A program made the position numbers and the translations under genes. 41,427 bases of DNA from Nonomuraea cypriaca. GTDB taxonomy: Bacteria; Actinomycetota; Actinomycetes; Streptosporangiales; Streptosporangiaceae. This document shows positions 15,575 through 22,538 of the stretch, piece after piece. The stretch's first letter is position 1. The number at the start of each line of letters is the position of its first letter. The stretch lies in assembly GCF_015645445.1 (NCBI RefSeq), contig NZ_JADOGI010000086.1:1-41427 (forward strand), written 5' to 3'. The notes under the pieces are model-generated. The model saw only the letters and a program-made list of their open reading frames with translations, was not told where the DNA came from and searched no databases.

Positions 15575-16809
15575 GGTGTCGTTCCCAAGGATCGCAGGGC
15601 GGACCAGCGCCTCGCCGCGAGGTGGCGGGGGCCGGACAGGACGGCGGGGAGGCGGCGGACCTCCTCCAGCGCGGTGCGCAGATCCCGGACTCCGCCGAGG
15701 TGGTCCAGGCTCGGGAGCTGGGCGGCCATGGCGCGGGTGACGGGGCGGTAGGCCGGCGAACAGGCCAGCGGAGACCACCAGACGAGCCGGTGGCCGAGCC
15801 GCGACAGGCGGGCCGTGGCGCGCGCCATGGGAGCGGGGTCGCCGCGTTCGAGCCCGTCGGACAGCACGATCACGAGCGCTCCGCGGGCGAGCGCCACGAA
15901 TCGGGGGTTGCCCAGGAAACGTTCCAGCGCCGCGCCGATCGCCGTACCGCCGTCGGCGTCCGTGACCAGCCTCGACACGGCTCGCAGCGCCTGGCCGGCG
16001 TGCGGGTGCGCGAGCGCGGCGGTGATCCGGGTGAGCCGGGTGCCGAAGGTGAACACCTCGGTACGGGCCGGCGCCGCGCGCAGCGCGGTGTGCGCGGTAC
16101 GAAGCAGATCCGGTGTGTGCCGCCGCAGCGAGCCGGAGACGTCGATGAGGATCAGCAGACGACGCGGGCGCGGTGGGCGGGCCAGGCGGCGCAGCTCGAT
16201 GATCTCCCCGTGGTGGCGGTGGGCTCGCCGCCACGCGTGCCGCACGTCCAGCCGGTCCCCCGACCTGGCAGGGCGCCGCCGCCGTGACGGGACGGCGGGC
16301 AGCACGGCGGGCCAGGCGGCTTCGAGCGCGCGCATGAACACGGCCCGGTTCTCGCCGGTCCTGCCGAAGTCGCGTGTGCCGTAGGTGCTCAGGGTGCTGG
16401 CCTCGACGCCGTCGCCCGGCCGCGCCTCGCGGGGCGGCGGGTCGTCCTCGCCCGGTCCGCCGGGGGCCTGCGCGCCGCCGTCGTCCGCCTCGGGCGGCGG
16501 GCCGTCGGGCCCGGGGCCGCCTCGCCGGAACCAGTCATCGAAAACGCGGTCGAAGGCGGGCAAGTCGGCCACGTCCTGGAGCAGGGTGATCCGGGCGTAC
16601 CAGTACAGCGTGTTCAGGTCGGGCGGCGGGGACTCGGCGATCGTCCGCAGCAGGTCCGCCCGCTTGGTCGGCGCGGCGGGCACGCCCGCGCCGCGCAGCG
16701 CGGTCAGGAACCCCCACAGGTGGTCCGCGGCTCGCGCGGCCGGGTCAGGCACCGCGGGGCCGTCCCCCTGCGCGGCCGGATCAGGCACCTGCGCGGCCGG
16801 GTCAGGCAT
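15571..16809 (-). CDS. VWA-domain protein, CoxE-like
   Basis: A 412-residue protein. The N-terminal part (about 28-100) is helical, then comes a Pro/Gly/acidic linker (about 97-135) and a C-terminal von Willebrand factor A domain with the metal-site motif DVSGS (223-227), the Thr of DGGTAIG and the Asp of VLSDGLERGD. CoxE proteins of this kind work with the MoxR ATPase CoxD to insert or mature the metal cofactor of molybdenum hydroxylases such as CO dehydrogenase. The gene overlaps the MoxR-type gene by 8 bp, which supports that pairing. The N-terminus contains three PDPAA repeats, also visible as DNA repeats, so a shorter true start (for example near Ala27) cannot be excluded. Confidence 0.88.
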   Translation of the reverse strand: MPDPAAQVPDPAAQGDGPAVPDPAARAADHLWGFLTALRGAGVPAAPTKRADLLRTIAESPPPDLNTLYWYARITLLQDVADLPAFDRVFDDWFRRGGPGPDGPPPEADDGGAQAPGGPGEDDPPPREARPGDGVEASTLSTYGTRDFGRTGENRAVFMRALEAAWPAVLPAVPSRRRRPARSGDRLDVRHAWRRAHRHHGEIIELRRLARPPRPRRLLILIDVSGSLRRHTPDLLRTAHTALRAAPARTEVFTFGTRLTRITAALAHPHAGQALRAVSRLVTDADGGTAIGAALERFLGNPRFVALARGALVIVLSDGLERGDPAPMARATARLSRLGHRLVWWSPLACSPAYRPVTRAMAAQLPSLDHLGGVRDLRTALEEVRRLPAVLSGPRHLAARRWSALRSLGTTP

Positions 16810-17662
16810 CGCCGAACACCTCCTCGGCGTGTTCGAGGAGCAGCCGGGTGTCCTCCTCGTCCTTGATCAGCAGGCCGAGCGCCCGGCGCAGCGCAACGGG
16901 CCACGGGCCACCGCCCTCGGCGAGCGCCATCGCACCGCGGCCCCACTCCACCGACTCGGCGATGCCGGGCCTCTTGAGCAGCGGCAACCGGCGTACCCGC
17001 TGCACCGCCCGTACCAGCCCCTCCGCCGCCTCTTCCGCCATCCCGGGAACCGCCGCGCGCAGGATCGCCCGCTCTCGCCCCGGCTCGGGAAAGGCGATCC
17101 AGTGGTAGAGGCAGCGCCGCTTGAGCGCGTCGTGCAGTTCGCGGGTGCGGTTGGAGGTCAGCACGACGATCGGCGACGTGCGCGCCCGTACGGTGCCCAA
17201 CTCGGGGATCGTGATCTGGAAGTCGCCGAGGAACTCCAGCAGGAACGCCTCGAACTCGCTGTCGGCCCGGTCGATCTCGTCGATCAGCAGCACCGCGCCC
17301 CGCTCGGCCTGCACGGCGCGCAGCAGCGGCCGGCGCAGCAGGAACTCCTCGCGGTACAGGTCGCCGACGTCCTGGCCGCGGCTCTCCGCCACCCGGACCT
17401 GGAGGAGTTGCTTGGGGTAGTCCCACTCGTACAGCGCCTGACCGGAGTCCAGCCCTTCGAAACACTGCAGGCGGATCAGGTCCAGGCCGGTGACGCGCGA
17501 GAGCACCGAGGCGACCTCGGTCTTGCCGACGCCCGGCTCTCCCTCCAGCAGCAGCGGCCGGCCCAGCCGCAGCGCCAGGTGGATGGCCGTGCACAACCCC
17601 TCATCCGCGAAGTACCCCTTCCCCTCCAGCGCCGCGGCCAGTTCGCCGGGGTCGGTGGTCAC
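16802..17662 (-). CDS. MoxR-family AAA+ ATPase, CoxD-like
   Basis: A 286-residue AAA+ ATPase. Walker A GEPGVGKT is at 41-48, Walker B VLLIDEID at 124-131, and the sensor region VLTSNRTRELHDALKRRC follows at 167-184, as in the MoxR/CoxD group. Known members remodel a client protein together with a VWA partner, here encoded just downstream. In cox clusters this pair is needed for the active site of the molybdenum enzyme. Translation starts at GTG 17662, overlapping the EthD-like stop as GTGA; the frame is open upstream but that sequence belongs to other genes. The start LEGKGYFADEGLCTAIHLALRLGRPLLLEG fits the family. Confidence 0.92.
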   Translation of the reverse strand: MTTDPGELAAALEGKGYFADEGLCTAIHLALRLGRPLLLEGEPGVGKTEVASVLSRVTGLDLIRLQCFEGLDSGQALYEWDYPKQLLQVRVAESRGQDVGDLYREEFLLRRPLLRAVQAERGAVLLIDEIDRADSEFEAFLLEFLGDFQITIPELGTVRARTSPIVVLTSNRTRELHDALKRRCLYHWIAFPEPGRERAILRAAVPGMAEEAAEGLVRAVQRVRRLPLLKRPGIAESVEWGRGAMALAEGGGPWPVALRRALGLLIKDEEDTRLLLEHAEEVFGDA

Positions 17663-17961
17663 AACTGGGCGTGCTCGGTGGTCAGCAGATGGACGCGCTG
17701 GGAGGTGTGCGCGGCGGCGTCGGCCGCCGCGGCCTTGCCGTGCTCGGAGCCGAACGCGGCGACGCGGGCGTCCTCGTCGTCGAAGTAGAGCTCGTTCACC
17801 GAGTCGTACGCCCCGCCGTCGCCGTTGGTCACGCTCACCGTGTACTTCCGCAGGCCGGGCAGCTTCCTGGCGAACTCGACGTGGTCCTCCACCACCCACT
17901 TCGCGAACTCCTCGTGGGACAGGCCCTCGGCCCGCTTGAGCAACGAGACGACTTTCAACAT
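17659..17961 (-). CDS. Small EthD-like ferredoxin-fold protein
   Basis: A 100-residue protein starting MLKVVSLLKRAEGLSHEEFAKWVVEDH, the pattern of EthD and related dimeric alpha/beta-barrel proteins, which are often small isomerases, lactonases or accessory proteins in oxidative degradation pathways. A strong AGGAGG site precedes the ATG. It lies 26 bp after the medium molybdopterin gene and its stop overlaps the ATPase start (GTGA), so it is embedded between the enzyme and its maturation genes. It could act on the unstable hydroxylated product or help assembly; the sequence does not decide. Confidence 0.82.
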   Translation of the reverse strand: MLKVVSLLKRAEGLSHEEFAKWVVEDHVEFARKLPGLRKYTVSVTNGDGGAYDSVNELYFDDEDARVAAFGSEHGKAAAADAAAHTSQRVHLLTTEHAQL

Positions 17962-17987
17962 GGTTCCTCCTTGGATTTTCGGTTACC

Positions 17988-18998
17988 TCAGCCGCTTTCG
18001 CCGCGCAGGGCGTCCAGGCCGCGCAGGACACGTTCGGGGGTGAACGGCATCGAGTCCAGGCGCACGCCGCAGGCGTCGAAGATCGCGTTGGCGATGGCCG
18101 GGATCGGGGCGTTCGCCGTCATCTCGCCGATCCCCTTCGCCCCGTACGGCCCGTTCGCGGAGGGGCGCTCCAGGAACAGGCTGTGCTGGACCGGGATGTC
18201 GGCGGGCCCGGGCATCAGGTACCCGGCGAAGTCGCGCGGCCCGTGGTCGCGCCACGGGTAGTAGGGCTCGGTGGTCTCGAACAGGGCGTGTGACACGCCC
18301 ATCCAGGCCCCGCCCTCCACCTGCTGCGTCGCCATGGCCGGGTTGAGCGCCCGGCCGACCTCGTAGGCGTTGTACAGCTCCAGCACCTCCACCACCCCGG
18401 TCTCGTCGTCCACCTCCACGACGGCGGCCGTGCACGCGTGCGCCTGGCAGGAGTCGGGGTCCATCTCCCCCGTCTCGGGCACCGGCGCGCTCGGCTCCTT
18501 GAGGTAGATGCCGCGGCCGGAGATCGTCCGCCCGTGCTTGAAGTGCGCGGCCAGCGCCAGGTCGGTGATGTGGATGCCCTTCTCCTCCGCGCCCTTGAGC
18601 CTGATGAAGCCGGTGCCGTCGGTCTCCAGGTCGGCGGCGTCGACCTCCAGTTCCTCCGCGGCGACCTCCAGCATCACGGCGCGCGCCTCGGCCGCGGCCA
18701 TGATGACGGCGTTGCCCACGCGGTGGGTGCCGCGGCTGGCGAAGGTGCCCATGCAGTGCGGGCCCGTGTCGGTGTCGGCGGTGTCGACGAGCACGTTCTC
18801 GATCGGCAGGCCGAGCGTCTCCGCGGCGCACTGGGCGGCGATCGTCTTGATGCCCTGACCCAGGTCCACCGAGGACAGCGAGATCACGAACGTGCCCGTG
18901 GTCGTGGCGTGGATCAGCGCCTGCGAGGGGTCGCCGCCCAGGTTCATGCCGGTCGGGTAGTTCACCGAGGCGTACCCGCGCCCCCGTAGCCTCGCCAT
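17988..18998 (-). CDS. Molybdenum hydroxylase, medium molybdopterin subunit (NdhM-like)
   Basis: A 336-residue protein matching the C-terminal part of the xanthine dehydrogenase molybdopterin subunit. DLGQG (45-49) contributes the conserved Gln near the molybdenum ligand, GTFASRGTHRVGNA (84-97) follows, and YGAKGIGE (285-292) carries the catalytic Glu 292. It begins at ATG 18998, two bases after the stop of the gene for the N-terminal part. In E. barkeri nicotinate dehydrogenase the catalytic subunit is split the same way into NdhL and NdhM of similar size and order. I therefore read this as a genuine separate subunit, not a frameshift. It should form the active site jointly with the large subunit in the cytoplasm. 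Confidence 0.88.
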   Translation of the reverse strand: MARLRGRGYASVNYPTGMNLGGDPSQALIHATTTGTFVISLSSVDLGQGIKTIAAQCAAETLGLPIENVLVDTADTDTGPHCMGTFASRGTHRVGNAVIMAAAEARAVMLEVAAEELEVDAADLETDGTGFIRLKGAEEKGIHITDLALAAHFKHGRTISGRGIYLKEPSAPVPETGEMDPDSCQAHACTAAVVEVDDETGVVEVLELYNAYEVGRALNPAMATQQVEGGAWMGVSHALFETTEPYYPWRDHGPRDFAGYLMPGPADIPVQHSLFLERPSANGPYGAKGIGEMTANAPIPAIANAIFDACGVRLDSMPFTPERVLRGLDALRGESG

Positions 18999-19000
18999 CG

Positions 19001-20404
19001 CTACAGCCCTTCCCTGGTCGTGGAGGACATGCGCCGGTACGCCTCGGGCAGCTCGTGCCCGGCCATCTCCGCCGCCTTCTGGATCACTTCGACCAGGGCC
19101 GTGCCCTCGGCGACCTTGCGGTGGGCCTTGAGGTCCCCGTCGCGGTAGGCGTTGAGCAGGCGCAGCCGCAGCGGGTCCAGGTCCAGCGCGCGGGCGATCC
19201 GGTCCATCTGCGACTCCAGCGCGAAGTCGGCGATGGTCACGCCGAAGCCGCGCATGGCGCTGGACGGCGTGCGGTTGGTGAACACGCAGTGGCAGTCGGC
19301 CCAGACGTTCGGGATCGAGTAGGGGCCGGGCAGGTGCGCGGCGGCCTTCGTGGTGCCGTACGGGCTGTGGCGGGCGTACGCGCCGGCGTCGACGTACAGC
19401 GTGACCTTGCGGCCGATGATCCGGCCGTCGTTCATGACCGCGTCCTTGATGTAGATGCGCTCGGCCGCGCGCGGTGAGGAGACCTGCATCTCCTCGGCGC
19501 GGTCGTAGACGAACCTGACGGGGCGGTCGGCCAGCATCGCGGCCACGCACGCGACCGGCTCGACCACCACGTCCACCTTGCCGCCGAAGCCGCCGCCGAC
19601 CGTCCCGCCGACGATGCGTAACCTGTTGAACGGCGTCTCCAGGATCAGGGCGGTGTTGTCCAGGGTGAAGAAGCACGCCTGGGTGTCGGAGTGGATGCGC
19701 AGCCGCCCGTCGGCCTGCGGGACGACGACGCAGCCGGTGGTCTCCACGGGAGCCTGCTCGATCGGCGCCGACTGGTAGCGCCACTCGAAGACGTGGTCGG
19801 CCCGCGCGAACGCCTCCTCCACGTCGCCGAACCTGATCCGCCGGCAGTGGTGGCCCTCGTAGATGAAGTGGTTCTGCCCGTGGTACTCGTTGACCAGCGG
19901 CGCGCCCTCTCGCAGCGCCTCCTCGACGTCGAAGACCGGCGGCAGGTCCTCGTACACGACCCTGATCCTGGCCGCGCCCTCCAGCGCGGCCGCCTCGGTC
20001 TCGGCGACCACGGCGCAGATCGGTTCGCCGAGGTAGCGCACCTTGTCCACGGCCAGGATGGGCTCGTCGTCCGGCCCGACGCCGATCAGCTTGAGCGGGG
20101 TGAAGAGGTTGTTCGGGATGTCGGCGTGGGTGAGGATCCGCAGGACGCGGGGCACGGCCAGGGCCTCGGTCAGGTCCACGTCCAGGATCCTGGCGTGGTG
20201 CCGGGCCGAGCGGTGCATCTTCAGGTGGGCGAGCCGCGGCGGGGCCACGTCCTCGAAGAACTCGGTACGCCCGGTGACGTGCCCGCGCGCGTCGGAGCGC
20301 TGGACCACCGAGCCGATGACGGTGAGGTCACCGCCGACCGTGCCCGCGGCGGCCCGTTCGGCGGTGAAGGTGCTCGTGTCGATCGGGGCGAGCCGGTACG
20401 TCAT
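19001..20404 (-). CDS. Molybdenum hydroxylase, large molybdopterin subunit (NdhL-like)
   Basis: A 467-residue protein covering the N-terminal a/b-hammerhead (about 42-165) and first molybdopterin domain of the xanthine dehydrogenase family. GGTVGGGFGGK (266-276) and the substrate-pocket motif TPSSAMRGFG (379-388) are conserved. The pocket motif is XDH-like, not AYxCSFR of form I CO dehydrogenase, so CO oxidation is unlikely. The protein lacks the C-terminal catalytic half, which is supplied by the next gene after a 2-bp gap. The reaction is probably hydroxylation of a heterocycle or aldehyde using water. The ATG at 20404 overlaps the stop of the iron-sulfur gene (ATGA). Confidence 0.9.
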   Translation of the reverse strand: MTYRLAPIDTSTFTAERAAAGTVGGDLTVIGSVVQRSDARGHVTGRTEFFEDVAPPRLAHLKMHRSARHHARILDVDLTEALAVPRVLRILTHADIPNNLFTPLKLIGVGPDDEPILAVDKVRYLGEPICAVVAETEAAALEGAARIRVVYEDLPPVFDVEEALREGAPLVNEYHGQNHFIYEGHHCRRIRFGDVEEAFARADHVFEWRYQSAPIEQAPVETTGCVVVPQADGRLRIHSDTQACFFTLDNTALILETPFNRLRIVGGTVGGGFGGKVDVVVEPVACVAAMLADRPVRFVYDRAEEMQVSSPRAAERIYIKDAVMNDGRIIGRKVTLYVDAGAYARHSPYGTTKAAAHLPGPYSIPNVWADCHCVFTNRTPSSAMRGFGVTIADFALESQMDRIARALDLDPLRLRLLNAYRDGDLKAHRKVAEGTALVEVIQKAAEMAGHELPEAYRRMSSTTREGL

Positions 20405-20901
20405 CGCGACACCACCCCCTGCGCGGCCCCCTCGCGGCGTCGTCTGGCCGCCTCGAGGATGGCGATCACAATGGGCCGGTAGCCGGTGCACCGGCAGACG
20501 TTGCCCGAGATCGCCTCGACGACGTCCTCCTGGCTCGGATCGGGGTTCCTGTCGAGCAGTTCCTCGGCGACCATGATCATGCCGGCCGTGCAGAAGCCAC
20601 ACTGGGTGGCGAAGCAGTCGACGAAGGCGCTCTGCACCTCGTCCAGCTCACCGCCGGCGGCGACCCCCTCCAGCGTGCGGATCGAGCGGCCCGCGACGGT
20701 CTCCACCGCGACCAGGCAGGAGACCTCGGGCCGGCCGTCGACCAGGACGGTGCAGGTGCCGCAGGCGCCCTGCGCGCAGCCTCGCTTGGCCGCGGTGAGC
20801 CCCAGCGACTCGCGCAGGCTCGCGAGCAGCGTGGCGCCAGGTGCGGCGATGAACTCGCGTTGCTCGCCGTTGACGACGAGCGAGACGATCTGTGACGGCA
20901 C
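20401..20901 (-). CDS. Molybdenum hydroxylase, 2x[2Fe-2S] subunit
   Basis: A 166-residue electron-transfer subunit. The plant-ferredoxin-type cluster is held by Cys 42, 47, 50 and 62 (GCAQGACGTC...SC) and the second cluster by Cys 101, 104, 136 and 138 (CGFCTAGM and CRCTG). All eight ligands are present. It passes electrons from the molybdenum centre to the FAD subunit encoded 10 bp upstream. Length and motifs match NdhS, CoxS and XdhC-type small subunits. It overlaps the large subunit gene by four bases. Confidence 0.95.
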   Translation of the reverse strand: MPSQIVSLVVNGEQREFIAAPGATLLASLRESLGLTAAKRGCAQGACGTCTVLVDGRPEVSCLVAVETVAGRSIRTLEGVAAGGELDEVQSAFVDCFATQCGFCTAGMIMVAEELLDRNPDPSQEDVVEAISGNVCRCTGYRPIVIAILEAARRRREGAAQGVVSR

Positions 20902-20911
20902 GGTCCACCTC

Positions 20912-21751
20912 TCACTGGTGCGGCTGACTGATGCGGCCTTGCTGCTGCTGGGGGAGGAAGGCCCGGCGCAGATGCACGGGCAGGACCCGTGCCCGGTACC
21001 ACGCGCTGGCGTAGGCGTCGTCGAAGGGGTCGATGTCGCCGCGGGCCGCCTCGCCCGCCTCGGTGAGGACCTCGTGGGTCAGCGGCCGGCCCCGCAGCAG
21101 GTGCTCCGCCGACACCGCGCGCACCGGACGCGACGCGAGGCCGCCCAGCGCGATCCTGGCGGAGCCGACCACGCCGCCGTCGACGCGGGTGATGGAGGCG
21201 ACGGTCACGATCGCCGCCGAGTTCAGGCGGCGGCGCATGGCCTTGTGGTAGTACCAGGTGCCAGGCTCGGGCAGCGCGACCCGCACCGCCACGACGACCT
21301 CGCCCGCGGCGATCCCGGATGCCAGCACGTCGGCCACCGGTGCGTCGCGCCAGCCGCCCGGCCCGGCGATCTCGCAGGTCGCGTCGAGAGCGAGCAGGCA
21401 GACGGCCAGATCGCCGTACGGCTGAGCGACGAACAGATTGCCGCCCACGGTGGCCTGGTTACGGATGGCCGGGGAGGCGATCGTCCGCAGCGCCGGACGC
21501 AGGAACGCGAGCCCCGGATGCTCGCCGACGGCGGTGAACGTGGCCGCCGCCCCGATCCTGGCCACCCCGTCACGCACCTCGACGCCGCCGAGCCCCGCAC
21601 GGCGCAGGCTGACCAGCTCGGTCACGGGCGCGGCCCCGCTGTTCACCAGCGGCATCACGACCGTGCCGCCACCCATGATCCAGCCGTCCCCTGCCAGGCA
21701 GGCGACCGCGGCATCGGCTGACTCCGGCACGTGCACCGCGCGGATCACCAT
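20912..21751 (-). CDS. Molybdenum hydroxylase, FAD subunit
   Basis: A 279-residue CoxM-type flavoprotein subunit. MGGGT (26-30) and TVGGN (101-105) form the two FAD-diphosphate loops, and the CO-dehydrogenase-type C-terminal domain begins near 175. It accepts electrons from the iron-sulfur subunit and hands them to an external acceptor. It is the first gene of the nine-gene operon, with a textbook AAGGAGG ribosome-binding site 7 bases before the ATG. A cluster of TTrTCGA repeats in the divergent region suggests control by the GntR/FCD regulator. Confidence 0.93.
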   Translation of the reverse strand: MVIRAVHVPESADAAVACLAGDGWIMGGGTVVMPLVNSGAAPVTELVSLRRAGLGGVEVRDGVARIGAAATFTAVGEHPGLAFLRPALRTIASPAIRNQATVGGNLFVAQPYGDLAVCLLALDATCEIAGPGGWRDAPVADVLASGIAAGEVVVAVRVALPEPGTWYYHKAMRRRLNSAAIVTVASITRVDGGVVGSARIALGGLASRPVRAVSAEHLLRGRPLTHEVLTEAGEAARGDIDPFDDAYASAWYRARVLPVHLRRAFLPQQQQGRISQPHQ

Positions 21752-21771
21752 GTGCGGGCCTCCTTGTGAGT

Positions 21772-21841
21772 ATTATCGATAATTGATTATCGACAAACCC
21801 GCGTCAAGCGACCCGGCTGGACAATCGACAATCGGTAGGAT
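21772..21841. promoter_or_regulatory. Repeated TTrTCGA operators between the hydroxylase operon and the GntR gene
   Basis: A perfect 12-bp palindrome ATTATCGATAAT (21772-21783), a related TTATCGACAA (21787-21796) and an inverted copy ACAATCGACAAT (21821-21832) lie in the 97-bp divergent region. They share the core TTrTCGA. TAGGAT (21836-21841) ends 7 bases before the GntR ATG and may be its -10, giving a leaderless message; no clear -35 was seen. The nearest site to the hydroxylase operon lies about 20 bp from its start codon. Binding by the adjacent GntR protein is inferred. Confidence 0.6.
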
Positions 21842-21848
21842 CACCCTC

Positions 21849-22526
21849 ATGACCGAAGAGCCCGCCAAGCTGCCGCGCCTCACGCTGGCGCGGCAGATCC
21901 GCGACTCACTGGTCGCCAGCATCGTGTCCGGCCACTTCGGCGCGGGCGAGCGGCTGGTGGAGACGCGGCTCGCGGCCACTTATGGCACCAGTCAGGCGCC
22001 CGTACGCGAGGCGCTGCGCGAGCTGGAGGCCATGCGGCTGGTGGAGACCCAGCCGCGCCGCGGCACTTTCGTCCGGCCCTTCGTACAGGAGACCCTGCGC
22101 GAGAGCTACGTCGTACGGGCGGCGCTGGAGGAGACGGCCACCCGGCTCGCCCTGCTGGCCGGGACCGTACCGGTGAAGGCGATGCGGGCGGACGTGGCGG
22201 CGATGCGGGCCGCCGCGGAGAGCGGCGACGGAGAGGCGTCGGCGCGCGCCAGCGTGTCCTTCCACCGGCACATCGTCGAGGCCGCGCACAACGAACTGCT
22301 CAAGCTCACCTGGGAGGGCCTGCAGATCGAGGCGCGGACCTCGGTCACGATGGTCGCCACCGAGGTCGACCTGCACGACATCGTCCAGGACCACGCCGAG
22401 TTGCTGGCCGCGATCGAGGACGGCGACCTGGAGGTCGCGTGCAGACATGCCCGCGACCACCAATGGCACTACGCCGACCTCCCGCACGACGCCCACGGCC
22501 GCACACGCGACTCAGCCGCGGGCTGA
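21849..22526 (+). CDS. GntR-family regulator with FCD effector domain
   Basis: A 225-residue FadR-type GntR regulator. The winged helix (about 10-75) includes RLVETRLAATYGTSQAPVREALRELEAMRLVETQPRRGTFV, and the helical FCD ligand domain (about 85-210) has the expected Asp/His metal-site pattern around SFHRHIVEAAHN. FCD regulators usually sense organic acids or sugar acids. It is divergent from the molybdenum hydroxylase operon over a region full of related half sites, so it is its likely local regulator. I chose the ATG at 21849, which fits a leaderless -10; the longer TTG start at 21783 would cover the operators. It ends 12 bp from the convergent sulfatase. Confidence 0.9.
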   Translation: MTEEPAKLPRLTLARQIRDSLVASIVSGHFGAGERLVETRLAATYGTSQAPVREALRELEAMRLVETQPRRGTFVRPFVQETLRESYVVRAALEETATRLALLAGTVPVKAMRADVAAMRAAAESGDGEASARASVSFHRHIVEAAHNELLKLTWEGLQIEARTSVTMVATEVDLHDIVQDHAELLAAIEDGDLEVACRHARDHQWHYADLPHDAHGRTRDSAAG

Positions 22527-22538
22527 CCCCGGTCGCGA

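Noticed and set aside
18996..19003. A frameshift or nonsense mutation splitting a single xanthine-dehydrogenase-type subunit.
   Set aside because: The downstream gene begins with its own ATG two bases after the stop, both parts are full at the known NdhL/NdhM boundary, and key motifs are intact, so a natural split is more likely; a sequencing error is not formally excluded.
19001..20404. Annotation as aerobic CO dehydrogenase because of the CoxD/CoxE-like neighbours.
   Set aside because: The AYxCSFR motif of form I CoxL is missing and the subunit is split; the pocket motif is SAMRGFG.
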